This document shows, piece by piece, positions 7,957 through 17,107 of a DNA stretch of 64,000 nt. This stretch comes from Bermanella sp. WJH001. Lineage in GTDB: Bacteria; Pseudomonadota; Gammaproteobacteria; Pseudomonadales; Oceanobacteraceae. The position numbers and the translations under genes are program-made. The notes under the pieces are model-generated. The model saw only the letters and a list, made by a program, of their open reading frames with translations. It made no database searches and was not told where the DNA came from. Where the stretch lies: the NCBI RefSeq assembly GCF_030070105.1, contig NZ_JASJOO010000005.1, forward strand, positions 16,360-80,359, given 5' to 3'. Position 1 is the stretch's first letter; every line of letters starts with the position of its first letter.

Positions 7957-9081
7957 TTAACTACTATAAACACGGCGGTTGAGTAGAAACCGGTTTTTAC
8001 CATCTGTTTTTGCACGAAGTAATGTTTGGTCGGCGCGCTCTATGCAGTCAGTCATGGCGTTTTCATTGCCTGTTGTCAGATAACCACCAATTGAAATACT
8101 CATTGGCGGTAAGTTAGGCTGTTTGATTGCGCCAATGGATGCCACCAATGCATTACCTAATGCTTGAGCTTCTTCTTGGTTGTGATCTTCTAAGATGATC
8201 ATGAATTCTTCACCGCCATAACGGCTGACAAAACCATTTTTACGTTTAGTATGTTGGCTTAAGGTATCGGCAATTAATTTAAGCGCTAGGTCGCCCGCTT
8301 TGTGACCATATTGATCATTTAATTTTTTAAAGTTATCGACATCGGCCATCATGACAATCATATTTTTGGGAATTAATGTATCGTAGCTTTCAATTTTCTG
8401 CATAATTGATAAGCGATTAGGCAGTTCAGTGAGTGCATCTTTAAAAGCCTGTTCTTTTGAATTACGTTCTTGTTCTTTAAGTTTTTGGGTGGTTAAAAAA
8501 TAATTCAATAAATACCGTTCACGATGGGCGACGGTGAGCAAACCCAAGATAGAAGCTATTAAAAATACAATGGTGTTGTTAAAAATCACGGATAAATCGG
8601 TAGTTGAAAATAAACTAATGCCAATCACATAACTGGCCCAGCAAATGGTGGTGATCGCAGAGGTAAGCAGAAGTGGCGCCTGAAATAAGGTGCAACAATA
8701 AATAATGATGATAATGGTGCCTTGCTGATAGGTATCTAACCCGGCGTTGGCGGCCAATATGCCTATATAAACAATTACGGTGTTGTAGGTAATTAACGCC
8801 AAAGCCAGTAATAAATAGGCATTGCGTAACGTCAAGTATTCAAGAGTAAAGGCGCCAGCGACGCAAGCGAGCACCACTGAGGTCCTTAACCAAGCTAATT
8901 CATGGAAATGTTGTTGTAAAAAATGGGCATCTGATACTAAGAATATCAAGGATAGCAATAGGGTGATGATGGTAAAAAAACGGGAAGAGCGTATCTGCTG
9001 TGTGCGAATCTCGTTATTAAATAATGTAAGTTGTGTGCTGCTTAGCTGGCGACTGACGCTTAACTGATCAAACCCTACCAT
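7957..9081 (-). CDS. Membrane-bound diguanylate cyclase (GGDEF)
   Basis: A 374-residue predicted c-di-GMP synthase. Roughly six hydrophobic segments occupy residues 35-200, followed by a GGDEF domain with DALTELPNR, MMADVDNFKKLND and the active-site signature RYGGEEF. The allosteric I-site RxxD expected five residues before GGEEF reads RKNG, so product feedback inhibition is probably lost. The ATG at 9081 has AGGTG six bases upstream; the frame extends three codons to a GTG. Its input ligand is unknown, and it has no operon partner. Confidence 0.88.
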   Translation of the reverse strand: MVGFDQLSVSRQLSSTQLTLFNNEIRTQQIRSSRFFTIITLLLSLIFLVSDAHFLQQHFHELAWLRTSVVLACVAGAFTLEYLTLRNAYLLLALALITYNTVIVYIGILAANAGLDTYQQGTIIIIIYCCTLFQAPLLLTSAITTICWASYVIGISLFSTTDLSVIFNNTIVFLIASILGLLTVAHRERYLLNYFLTTQKLKEQERNSKEQAFKDALTELPNRLSIMQKIESYDTLIPKNMIVMMADVDNFKKLNDQYGHKAGDLALKLIADTLSQHTKRKNGFVSRYGGEEFMIILEDHNQEEAQALGNALVASIGAIKQPNLPPMSISIGGYLTTGNENAMTDCIERADQTLLRAKTDGKNRFLLNRRVYSS

Positions 9082-9362
9082 GCATTGCACCTAGATTATT
9101 TAAAGTTGTCTGAAGCGGAACCACCTTTTGAGTATAGGAAAATATACTATTCAAACAAGTGATTATTCAGTGTTAGGTCCGGTTACGCCATGGTGCGTGC
9201 TATACGCTTAAACGAGCCTGATTTTGCTTTTTATGTGCTTGCAAGTTATGGGTTGAATAAAAAGTTTGCGCAAAAGTGCATGTTGCAGCCAATGTTTGTT
9301 GAATTTTTGGCGTATTTAGTGATCTGATGAGGCTAATTACCCCTATTACATATAGATGATTA

Positions 9363-10064
9363 ATGGATTTGTTAAAGATGATTGAAGTTGAGCAACTGTG
9401 TAAGTCTCTTACCTTGGGTGAGCAGACCTTGGATATCCTATCCAACGTGAATCTCTCGGTGGCAGCAGGGGAGACGATTGCCATTGTTGGCAAAAGTGGT
9501 TCGGGTAAATCTACCTTGTTAAGTTTGTTAGCTGGGCTGGATCAAGCCACAAGCGGCCATGTGCGCATTAAAGGCCAAGACTTGTCACAGATGAGTGAAG
9601 ATGGGCGAGCCGCGGTGCGCAAAGAGCATGTGGGCTTTGTATTTCAAAACTTCCAACTACTCCCACATTTAAGTGCGTTAGATAATGTCATGTTGCCACT
9701 GGAATTAACTGGTGATGTCCATGCTAAAACCAAAGCCATGAGCTGGCTTGAAAAAGTGGGCCTTTGTGAGCGCTTAGATCATCAACCCAATCAATTAAGT
9801 GGCGGTGAACAACAGCGTGTGGCTATTGCTCGTGCATTTGCCTGTGAGCCGGATGTGTTATTTGCGGATGAACCCACGGGTAATTTAGATGAACACACAG
9901 GTGAGAAAATTGAAGATCTACTGTTTGATTTAAATGCGCAGCTCAATACCACACTGGTATTGGTTACTCATGATGAAACCTTAGCGAAGCGCTGCCAGCG
10001 TCAAGTGCATTTAATCGACGGCAAATTAATCGAAACCGTAACCAGTGATAGCGTGACACTTTAA
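9363..10064 (+). CDS. ybbA: ABC transporter ATPase, YbbA (LolD-like)
   Basis: A 233-residue ATPase of the MacB/LolD type. Walker A GKSGSGKST is at residues 43-51, the LSGGEQQR signature at 145-152, Walker B VLFADE at 165-170, and the H-loop THD follows. It is immediately upstream of the YbbP-type permease with a ribosome binding site (AGGAGAG) in the 18-bp gap, the conserved ybbA-ybbP pair. Such transporters act by mechanotransmission on lipids or envelope substrates rather than classic import. ATG 9363 and ATG 9378 are both possible starts; neither has a good ribosome binding site. Confidence 0.9.
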   Translation: MDLLKMIEVEQLCKSLTLGEQTLDILSNVNLSVAAGETIAIVGKSGSGKSTLLSLLAGLDQATSGHVRIKGQDLSQMSEDGRAAVRKEHVGFVFQNFQLLPHLSALDNVMLPLELTGDVHAKTKAMSWLEKVGLCERLDHQPNQLSGGEQQRVAIARAFACEPDVLFADEPTGNLDEHTGEKIEDLLFDLNAQLNTTLVLVTHDETLAKRCQRQVHLIDGKLIETVTSDSVTL

Positions 10065-10082
10065 TCGCGAGCAGGAGAGAAT

Positions 10083-12593
10083 ATGAAACACCATCAGGTT
10101 TTTCTGCTGGCATGTAAGCATTGGTTAAATGATTTACGCAGCAGTGAAAAACGTTTATTAATTGCCGCCACGTTGCTTGCGGCATTAAGCATGTCAATGA
10201 TCTCAAGTTTTAGTGATCGTTTATCTCGTACCATGGAATACCGCGCCAGTGAATTAATTGCAGGTGATTTAACTGTATTTAGTACTCGAGCCTTATCGGA
10301 TGAATACATCCAATATGCACAGTCTCTTGGTTTAAATACCTCAACGGCTCTTGGTTTTTCAACCATGGCCTATGCAAATGAGCAACTACAACTGATACGG
10401 GTGCGTTCAGTTGAAGATAATTACCCTTTAAAAGGTTTTAATCAGGTGGCCAATGGTTTTTATGCCCAAGCCAGCACCGAGACCCAGTTAGTTAAATTAG
10501 CACCTGCATTGGGTAAGGTGTGGGCAGAAGAGCGTATTTTGCAAAAGTTAAATGCCAAACTAGGCGATACCATCGAAATTGGTAACGCTGAGTTTGTGGT
10601 TGATAAAGTTTTACAACAAGATGCAGACCGCTCTGGTAGTTTATTTAGCCCTTTTGGACGTTTGTTAATGAACTATGGCGATGTAGCCAAAACCGGAGTG
10701 GTTAATGAGGGTAGCCGCATTTGGTATAAACAATATTATACCGGCAGTGAAGACGCGCTAGCGCAATTTGTCAGTTGGTTAAAACCGCAATTAAACAAAG
10801 CGGATAAACTAGCTGGTGTTGAAGATAGCCAAAATAATGTAGGCAATGCTCTAAAAAAAGCACAGCAATATTTATCATTAGCCAGTTTAATTAGTGTGTT
10901 GTTAGCTGCTGTTGCTATTGCTTTATGTGCAAAGCGTTATAGTGAGCGGCATTACAATACAGCTGCGTTACTGCGTTGCTTAGGGGCATCCAGTGCTCAA
11001 GTGCGTAATATATTTATTTATAAACTATTGTTCACCGCGATTTTAGGGGCGGTAATCGGGGCTATTTTAGGCTTTGTATTGCATTTTGCGTTACTTGAAA
11101 CCGTGGCCGATATTTTACCCAAAGATTTAATGCCAGCGCGTATATTACCGGTTTTAATCAGCTTGGTTTGTGCTGCCCTTGTATTGATGCTGGTAGCATT
11201 AGCGCCTATTTTAAATTTAAACCAAGTGAGCCCAGTACGAGTATTACGCCGTGAACTAGCGCCACAATCGGTAAAAGCAAATGTGTTTTTTGTACTGGCT
11301 GTTGTGATTATGCTGGCGCTGGCGTTTTTGCTATCGGGCAGCATTATTTTATCGGTTGTATTTGTCGTGGGGCTGGCCATGTTATTGCTGGTTTACGGTG
11401 TTTTATCAAGTGTATTGTTAAAAGGTTTGATGAAAATACAGGGCTTTTTTCCTAGCTTTATCCAAGTGGGTTTAAGTCAGCTTGATCGGCACCAGTATTA
11501 TGCTCGCTCGCAGGTGGCTGCTTTTGCGTTTATTTTTACTTCAGTTGCGTTAATTTGGTTGGTGCGTGGCGATCTATTTGACGATTGGCAAAAACAAGTG
11601 CCAGCAGATACGCCTAATCATTTTGCAATTAATATTTTACCGGATAAAAAAGATGAGTTTGCTCGCTCCCTTTTAGAAAAAGGGTTGGCGGCAAGTGATT
11701 TTTATCCAATGGTACGTGGTCGATTAACTCATATTAATAATGTGAATGTTGATGATTTATACCCAGAAGATGATGCACCTAATGCTTTGAAGCGTGAGTT
11801 GAATTTAACCTGGAGTGCGCAACTAACCAAAGATGAAACACTCAGTGAAGGGACATGGTTCGATGAGCAATCTATTACAGAAAATGCCATTTCTATTGAA
11901 TCAGAATTAGCTCGGCGTTTGAAACTGTCATTGGGGGATAACATTACCTTTAATATTGCCGGCAGTGATATTGTGACGAAAGTTAAAAACTTTAGAAATG
12001 TGAAGTGGGAAAATTTTCGCCCTAATTTTTATGTGGTATTTGCCGATGGTGTGATTAATGATTTTCACCATACTTACATCAATAGCTTTTATTTACCGGC
12101 CACTGAAAGCCGCTGGTTGATCGATATGAACCAGCAATTTAAAGCGGTAACGATCATTGAAATTGATCAGATTCTAAAGCAGGTTCGCGAAATTTTAACG
12201 CAAACCAGTGTGGCGGTTGAGGCTATATTGGCCTTGGTATTGATTTGCGCCATGGTGCTCATGTTTGCAACGTTATTAAGTACGCTCAGTTTGCGTAAAC
12301 ATGAAGCGGCTTTGTTCCGTACATTTGGTGCCAGTAAAAAAATGATACGGGCACGTATACGCAGTGAATATGTAACGTTAGCTCTGGTGGCCAGTGTGTT
12401 AGCCATTGCATCATTTGAGTCTATTAGTTTTGCTTTGTATGTGTTTATTTTTGATGTGAGCTGGTTACCTCATTGGTCTTTGTGGGTTGGGATTCCAACA
12501 TTGGCACTGATCAGTATTTTAGTCAGTGGTTTTTGGGCAAACCGTGATGTATTAAATGCGTCCCCCCGACAGTTATTACAGGATATCTCTTAG
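10083..12593 (+). CDS. ybbP: FtsX-like ABC permease, YbbP
   Basis: An 836-residue inner-membrane permease of the MacB/FtsX type. One N-terminal transmembrane helix (about 20-45) is followed by a periplasmic domain, three TM helices (about 265-375), a further internal hydrophobic pair, a second periplasmic region (about 500-690) and three C-terminal helices. This duplicated FtsX layout matches YbbP. AGGAGAG six bases before the ATG fixes the start. It pairs with the upstream ATPase and is followed seven bases later by an esterase gene. In E. coli ybbAP neighbours the thioesterase gene tesA, so linkage to an acyl-hydrolase seems to recur with an unrelated enzyme. Confidence 0.9.
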   Translation: MKHHQVFLLACKHWLNDLRSSEKRLLIAATLLAALSMSMISSFSDRLSRTMEYRASELIAGDLTVFSTRALSDEYIQYAQSLGLNTSTALGFSTMAYANEQLQLIRVRSVEDNYPLKGFNQVANGFYAQASTETQLVKLAPALGKVWAEERILQKLNAKLGDTIEIGNAEFVVDKVLQQDADRSGSLFSPFGRLLMNYGDVAKTGVVNEGSRIWYKQYYTGSEDALAQFVSWLKPQLNKADKLAGVEDSQNNVGNALKKAQQYLSLASLISVLLAAVAIALCAKRYSERHYNTAALLRCLGASSAQVRNIFIYKLLFTAILGAVIGAILGFVLHFALLETVADILPKDLMPARILPVLISLVCAALVLMLVALAPILNLNQVSPVRVLRRELAPQSVKANVFFVLAVVIMLALAFLLSGSIILSVVFVVGLAMLLLVYGVLSSVLLKGLMKIQGFFPSFIQVGLSQLDRHQYYARSQVAAFAFIFTSVALIWLVRGDLFDDWQKQVPADTPNHFAINILPDKKDEFARSLLEKGLAASDFYPMVRGRLTHINNVNVDDLYPEDDAPNALKRELNLTWSAQLTKDETLSEGTWFDEQSITENAISIESELARRLKLSLGDNITFNIAGSDIVTKVKNFRNVKWENFRPNFYVVFADGVINDFHHTYINSFYLPATESRWLIDMNQQFKAVTIIEIDQILKQVREILTQTSVAVEAILALVLICAMVLMFATLLSTLSLRKHEAALFRTFGASKKMIRARIRSEYVTLALVASVLAIASFESISFALYVFIFDVSWLPHWSLWVGIPTLALISILVSGFWANRDVLNASPRQLLQDIS

Positions 12594-12600
12594 GAAAAAT

Positions 12601-13260
12601 ATGAGTTCTTTTGATTGCATTGAAATAAAACCAAAAGCAGGCCCAGCCAATGCTGCAATTATTTGGCTACATGGCCTAGGTGCCAGCGGAGATGATTTTG
12701 CGCCTATGGCAAAACATCTGCATTTAGATAGCAGTATTGCCATGCATTATGTATTGCCCCATGCACCACTGCGAAATGTCACTATTAATGGCGGGGCGCG
12801 CATGCCTGCTTGGTATGATTTAGAGATTCATGGTGTTGAGCGTAAAGCAAATTTAGAGGACCTTGCGCAATCACGTGATCAAGTGCTGGCAAAAATTGAA
12901 GCGTTAATAGCTGCCGGTATTAATCATAAGCGGATTATCATTGCGGGGTTTTCTCAAGGCGGAGCCGTGGCCTATGACACCTTATTTCACTGTCAGCATG
13001 CCTTAGGGGGCGTTATGCCCATGAGTACCTATATTGCCGATGTAGACGCTGTACAGCATTGCAAATTCAAACAGACACCTGTTTGGTTGAGTCACGGCAC
13101 ATTAGATGATGTTGTACCAAAGGGATTAGGTGATCGTGCATTTGAAAATTTGAAAAAGGCAGGGTTTGAGCCAACCATGAGTGAGTATCAAATGGCGCAC
13201 AATGTATGCCCATCACAATTAAAAGACATACAGGCGTTTATTCACAAGGTGCTGGCTTAA
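12601..13260 (+). CDS. Carboxylesterase, alpha/beta hydrolase (COG0400)
   Basis: A 219-residue alpha/beta hydrolase of the carboxylesterase/lysophospholipase-like family. The oxyanion-region HGLGASGDDF is at residues 24-33, the nucleophile elbow GFSQGG has S118, and the acid D169 (HGTLDD) and H200 complete a Ser-Asp-His triad. The usual GHSV around the histidine is AHNV here. No signal peptide, so cytoplasmic. The ATG at 12601 is seven bases after the ybbP stop, indicating co-transcription; the frame extends 15 codons into ybbP but no start there is better. Natural substrate unknown; a lipid or acyl-ester link with YbbAP is inferred. Confidence 0.88.
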   Translation: MSSFDCIEIKPKAGPANAAIIWLHGLGASGDDFAPMAKHLHLDSSIAMHYVLPHAPLRNVTINGGARMPAWYDLEIHGVERKANLEDLAQSRDQVLAKIEALIAAGINHKRIIIAGFSQGGAVAYDTLFHCQHALGGVMPMSTYIADVDAVQHCKFKQTPVWLSHGTLDDVVPKGLGDRAFENLKKAGFEPTMSEYQMAHNVCPSQLKDIQAFIHKVLA

Positions 13261-13577
13261 TTAATAATTCCTGACATATCTGCAAGGGAGTAAACAACAA
13301 ACAGGCTAATGGCGATGAATAAAATATTTTTAAACTCTGTCATGAAGTCTGTGTGTCGTGCAATGCAAAGTACAGGGGCAACTAAACAGGCCACAAATAC
13401 CGGTTGGATCACCGCGAATATTAAGGTGTTGACATTGCTTTGATGTAATGGGATTTCATTAATGTAGGCGCTAAAGTTGAAGTTGATAACGCATAATAAA
13501 ACATGAATAAAAAATGCCACACTGGCCAGAGTGGTATTAATGAGTGGGGCCTGCTTTGCCCGAGTCCGTGCGTTCAT
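13257..13577 (-). CDS. Small hypothetical membrane protein
   Basis: A 106-residue protein with about three hydrophobic segments (near residues 12-36, 45-72 and 80-100) and no recognised domain. I use the ATG at 13577; a TTG five codons upstream is an alternative. Its last three bases overlap the end of the convergent esterase gene. Codon use resembles neighbours. The coding call rests on length and membrane pattern only. Confidence 0.55.
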   Translation of the reverse strand: MNARTRAKQAPLINTTLASVAFFIHVLLCVINFNFSAYINEIPLHQSNVNTLIFAVIQPVFVACLVAPVLCIARHTDFMTEFKNILFIAISLFVVYSLADMSGIIN

Positions 13578-13746
13578 GAGTTGTTTAACCAAAGTGAAAG
13601 TAGTCGATCTAATTTGGCGTATTAAATCAGTAACGTCTTCGTTAATGCGTAATAAGTTGTAAACACTTGATTACATTTTGTAGCGCCCACAAAGAATATT
13701 AGGCAACTGCCTGAATTACACAAATGAGAATACAAGGGTTTTAAGG

Positions 13747-14532
13747 CTATTTAGTTTTTACCTGTCTATTTTTAGCATCCAACCACTTATAAAATTTGAA
13801 GGCCTCTATGCTTTTGTATATGGGCATAACCAATGGAAATATCCAGTTTAAGGCGAGTGTTAACACGCTGAGTTTGCTTGGATATATGCGTTTACAATTG
13901 CCCTTGATTCCTTTTATGGCTGCTTTGGCTACGTCTTGGGCATGTTGAGTTGGCCAAGGTATTGGGGCAGTGGTATCAAAGAAATGGGTTTTAGTGGCAA
14001 CTGGGCATAACATCATGATATGCCCGTTATCTTGTTTTTCTCGACGATAGGCATCAGCCCAAGAGAGCAGGGCGGCTTTGGTTGAGCTGTAAAGGCTATA
14101 ACCTGGCAGGCTGTAAATCCCCATAAAACTGGCGGTGATTAATACCCCGTATTCACGTCCTTGATTAATGCGGGCCATTTTTTGACTGGTGTAGATGGGG
14201 CTAAACGTATTGCATTGGTAAATTTTCTCAATATGTTGCCAATCTTCTTGTTGGGTTTGCTCGTAATAGGCAAACCCTGCGTTGGCGATGAATAAATCAA
14301 TTGTGCCCATGTTATCTAAGGCCACGTCAAATAGAGCATCAATTCCTTGTTGATTGGCAATGTCATGCTGGGTGAAGTGAACACAGGCGGGTAATGATTC
14401 GCTACAAGGGTTAATGTCACTTGCCACGATAGAAACATTAGGAATTTTACACAGAGCCTTCAGCATGGCTAAGCCGATACCTGATGCAGCTCCGGTGATG
14501 ACGATATTTTTATTATTAAGGTTCATAGTCAT
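13747..14532 (-). CDS. Short-chain dehydrogenase/reductase
   Basis: A 261-residue classical SDR. It has the dinucleotide-binding TGAASGIG at residues 13-20, NAG in the FIANAGF segment, and catalytic S135, Y148 and K152 (YSSTK). A hydrophobic segment near the C-terminus (about 222-242) suggests membrane association, as in several lipid- or retinol-type SDRs. The ATG at 14532 is preferred because a plausible promoter at 14552-14580 lies inside the upstream extension of the frame. A perfect 16-bp palindrome overlapping the -35 suggests repressor control. Substrate unknown. Confidence 0.85.
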   Translation of the reverse strand: MTMNLNNKNIVITGAASGIGLAMLKALCKIPNVSIVASDINPCSESLPACVHFTQHDIANQQGIDALFDVALDNMGTIDLFIANAGFAYYEQTQQEDWQHIEKIYQCNTFSPIYTSQKMARINQGREYGVLITASFMGIYSLPGYSLYSSTKAALLSWADAYRREKQDNGHIMMLCPVATKTHFFDTTAPIPWPTQHAQDVAKAAIKGIKGNCKRIYPSKLSVLTLALNWIFPLVMPIYKSIEAFKFYKWLDAKNRQVKTK

Positions 14533-14551
14533 GCCCAGAAGGTTTCTAGGC

Positions 14552-14590
14552 ATGGTAGAAAAGATCGCTTTTTTAAGCAAGCGCTTGCTT
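14552..14590 (-). promoter_or_regulatory. Promoter with operator-like 16-bp palindrome for SDR gene
   Basis: On the minus strand TTGCTT (14580-14575) and TACCAT (14557-14552) are 17 bases apart, a fair sigma-70 promoter ending about 20 bases before the SDR start. The -35 forms half of the perfect palindrome AAGCAAGCGCTTGCTT (14575-14590). Position and symmetry suggest a dimeric repressor, for example TetR-type; the regulator is not encoded next door. Confidence 0.55.
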
Positions 14591-14619
14591 GGTTTCGGGG
14601 TGGGTGATTATAGCCAACT

Positions 14620-14946
14620 TTATAGTTTGCAGTTTAACTCGCCATAGTCAGCGCCACGCATTTCAATTTTACAACGCTGGTTTAACACCCATAACGAACC
14701 GCCACAGTTGAGCTTGGCGCTTTCTAATCCTCTGGTAATATATCCACCACAGCCCCGTGAAACGGGTTTTAAGTCGCTGCCTTTACATTCAATCGATAGT
14801 GAATCTTGCCCTTCACGCTTGGCGGTGCAGTTTTTTTCGATATCCAGATACCCAAAGTTAAAGCCTGATATGTTCGAGCCTTCCAGTTCAGCGGCCATAC
14901 TGACATTAATGAACAGGCTAATTAGGAAAAACAGGACATATTTCAT
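14620..14946 (-). CDS. Small secreted cysteine-rich protein
   Basis: A 108-residue protein with a signal peptide (MKYVLFFLISLFINVSMAA, cleavage around residue 19) and six cysteines in the mature part (C40, C54, C66, C81, C92, C106), an even number suitable for three disulfides in the periplasm. No family recognised. The composition, with alternating Gly/Ser/Asn and short beta-like stretches, suggests a compact beta fold. It stands alone on the minus strand between the SDR and argG. Function unknown. Confidence 0.7.
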   Translation of the reverse strand: MKYVLFFLISLFINVSMAAELEGSNISGFNFGYLDIEKNCTAKREGQDSLSIECKGSDLKPVSRGCGGYITRGLESAKLNCGGSLWVLNQRCKIEMRGADYGELNCKL

Positions 14947-15110
14947 TCGCAGACCCCAAAGTAAGTGATTATGGACAAATTAAGCCTAGGCTTTTTATGA
15001 ACATTAGACCAATACTGGCGCATGGCCAGTAATCTCGGTAGAATACGCCCCCTGATTTTATCCGTATTGGCCCTATCGTGGTCAATGTTCTATGTCTTTA
15101 GGAGCACTTC

Positions 15111-16328
15111 ATGTCCAAGATCAATAAGATTGTTTTGGCCTACTCCGGTGGCTTGGATACTTCTGTAATCGCAAAATGGTTACAAGAAGAATACCAAGCT
15201 GAAATTGTAACTTTTACCGCTGACTTAGGTCAGGGCGAAGAGTTAGAGCCTGCGCGCAAAAAAGCCGAGGCCATGGGCATCAAAGAAATCTATATTGAAG
15301 ACTTGCGCGAAGAGTTCGCCCGTGACTTCGTATTCCCAATGTTCCGTGCAAACGCCATTTATGAAGGCGAGTACTACTTAGGTACGTCGATCGCGCGTCC
15401 TTTAATCGCTAAGCGTTTAATTGAAATTGCTAACGAAACCGGCGCCGATGCTATTTCTCATGGCGCCACTGGTAAAGGTAACGACCAAGTACGTTTCGAG
15501 CTAGGTGCATATGCCCTTAAGCCAGGTGTACAAGTGATTGCGCCTTGGCGTGAGTGGGACTTGAACAGCCGTGAAAAACTAATGGCTTACTGTGCTGAGC
15601 ACGGTATTCAAGTTGAAAACAAAGCGGGTAAAAAATCCCCTTACTCAATGGATGCTAACTTACTTCACATCTCTTATGAAGGTGACCTAATTGAAAATCC
15701 TTGGAGTGAGCCAGAAGAAGACATGTGGTTGTGGACTAAGTCTCCAGAAGCCGCTCCGGATACACCAACATATTTAGATATCACCTTCAAAGGTGGTGAC
15801 ATCGTTGCAATCGACGGCAAAGAAATGAGCCCAGCAACGGTTATGGAATACCTAAACAAAGTAGCGGGCGAAAACGGTATTGGTCGTACCGACATCGTTG
15901 AAAACCGTTATGTGGGTATGAAAGCACGTGGCTGTTACGAAACCCCAGCCGGTTTTGTTATGTTAAAAGCTCACCGCGCAATCGAGTCGATCACTCTTGA
16001 CCGTAACGCAGCTCACTTAAAAGACGAGTTAATGCCTCGTTATGCTGAGTTAATTTACAACGGTTACTGGTGGAGCCCTGAGCGTAAGATGCTACAAGCG
16101 TCTATCGATGAGACACAAACCTATGTAAACGGTACAGTGCGCGTTAAACTTTATAAAGGTAACGTGATTGTGGTTGGCCGTAAGTCTGATGACTCTTTAT
16201 TTGACGAAAGCATTGCAACGTTTGAAGACGATGCCGGTGCATACGATCAAAAAGACGCAGCGGGCTTCATTAAATTGAATGCATTACGTTTACGTATTGC
16301 TGCGAAAAAAGGCCGTGATTTACTTTAA
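15111..16328 (+). CDS. argG: Argininosuccinate synthase
   Basis: A 405-residue enzyme that joins citrulline and aspartate with ATP to form argininosuccinate in arginine biosynthesis. The N-terminal ATP pyrophosphatase motif AYSGGLDTS is at residues 10-18, followed by [15 protein letters not shown] and the full-length synthase fold. Length is normal. AGGAG eight bases before the ATG fixes the start. Codon use is noticeably richer in C-ending optimal codons than neighbouring genes, as expected of a highly expressed gene. It is monocistronic with its own terminator; a small dyad (TACTGGC-GCATG-GCCAGTA, 15013-15031) lies upstream. Confidence 0.97.
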   Translation: MSKINKIVLAYSGGLDTSVIAKWLQEEYQAEIVTFTADLGQGEELEPARKKAEAMGIKEIYIEDLREEFARDFVFPMFRANAIYEGEYYLGTSIARPLIAKRLIEIANETGADAISHGATGKGNDQVRFELGAYALKPGVQVIAPWREWDLNSREKLMAYCAEHGIQVENKAGKKSPYSMDANLLHISYEGDLIENPWSEPEEDMWLWTKSPEAAPDTPTYLDITFKGGDIVAIDGKEMSPATVMEYLNKVAGENGIGRTDIVENRYVGMKARGCYETPAGFVMLKAHRAIESITLDRNAAHLKDELMPRYAELIYNGYWWSPERKMLQASIDETQTYVNGTVRVKLYKGNVIVVGRKSDDSLFDESIATFEDDAGAYDQKDAAGFIKLNALRLRIAAKKGRDLL

Positions 16329-16353
16329 TCTATTAACGTAAATTTGTGGTTTA

Positions 16354-16390
16354 AAAAGCCCTGCTTTGGAAACAAAGTAGGGCTTTTTTT
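16354..16390. terminator. Bidirectional-type terminator after argG
   Basis: AAAAGCCCTGCTTTG and CAAAGTAGGGCTTTT form a long stem with one mismatch and a GAAA loop, with A's before and a T7 tract after. It sits between convergent argG and the cytochrome-like gene and can serve both. Confidence 0.9.
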
Positions 16391-16424
16391 GTGGGTGTGT
16401 TTTTTAGTGACTGAAGATGAAAAA

Positions 16425-16979
16425 TTAATGTTTGAAGGTTTCTTGCTTCACCACAAATACACCGCGTATATCGCCTAATTTAAAGCCCGTTGCTTGATCA
16501 TTTGGATATAACTCAGCGAGTTTTTCTTTAACCGCTGGCAATACCTTTTCGCCGTGACAGGCAAGGCATGGCTCAGTGGTCGCAATGGCTTTTACAAAGT
16601 ACCAGCCGTCGCTGCGATGTTCGCTGTATTCAAGTTGTGAGATGGCTTCGCCATTTTCTTTGCGTTGTTCTAATGACATTAATACTTGTTGTAACCATGC
16701 ATCCGGGGAGTTGTTTGGGTTTCGTATTTTTAATGAGCTGCGGCTGATCTGCCAAGGTGTTTGGCTATGTTGTGATGCGATGGCAGGGGCTGAAATGTTG
16801 CAGGCAGTAATAGCGGCTACTGGGCCCTGAGCTTTCATTGATGAGATCAATGTTTGTTTGAGATCGGAGCCAAAGCCTTGAATGATTTGGCGAGCCGCTT
16901 CTTTTTTTTGAGTATCGGCATCATTTGCCAGCGCGGCTTGGGATATCAATATCGAGATTAGAATCATGAGGTAATGCAT
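16425..16979 (-). CDS. DUF3365 (Tll0287-like) periplasmic c-type haem protein
   Basis: A 184-residue exported protein with a signal peptide (cleavage probably after ALA at residue 18) and a single CLACH haem c-binding motif (C138, C141, H142). Surrounding sequence (HRSDGWYFVKAI, then GDIRGVFVV at the end) matches DUF3365 proteins, which have a PAS-like haem fold and may act as redox or gas sensors or electron carriers. No partner sensor domain is fused. The ATG at 16979 is preceded by AAGGAG. It is monocistronic and ends at the argG terminator. Confidence 0.82.
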   Translation of the reverse strand: MHYLMILISILISQAALANDADTQKKEAARQIIQGFGSDLKQTLISSMKAQGPVAAITACNISAPAIASQHSQTPWQISRSSLKIRNPNNSPDAWLQQVLMSLEQRKENGEAISQLEYSEHRSDGWYFVKAIATTEPCLACHGEKVLPAVKEKLAELYPNDQATGFKLGDIRGVFVVKQETFKH

Positions 16980-17061
16980 TGCATACTCCTTATATTAGTC
17001 TTATCTAATGTATTTGAAAGCTTGGTGAGATACAAGTTCTTTAATCTAAGGAATATCAGGC

Positions 17062-17090
17062 AAAAAAAAGCCAGTTCAAATGAACTGGCT
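17062..17090 (-). terminator. Rho-independent terminator of the M16 protease gene
   Basis: On the minus strand AGCCAGTTCA-TT-TGAACTGGCT forms a perfect 10-bp stem followed by T8. It starts 18 bp after the stop codon of the minus-strand metalloprotease gene. Confidence 0.92.
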
Positions 17091-17107
17091 GTTTGTGCAG
17101 GAATAAG

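Noticed and set aside
9190..9327. 45-codon plus-strand ORF (MVRAIRLNEP...) upstream of ybbA
   Set aside because: No ribosome binding site and no recognised family; the antisense frame over 9200-9493 is also open, so the stretch is probably chance coding potential.
11018..11380. 120-codon antisense ORF within ybbP
   Set aside because: Shadow of the transmembrane coding sequence on the other strand; composition is Thr/Asn-rich and no domain is seen.
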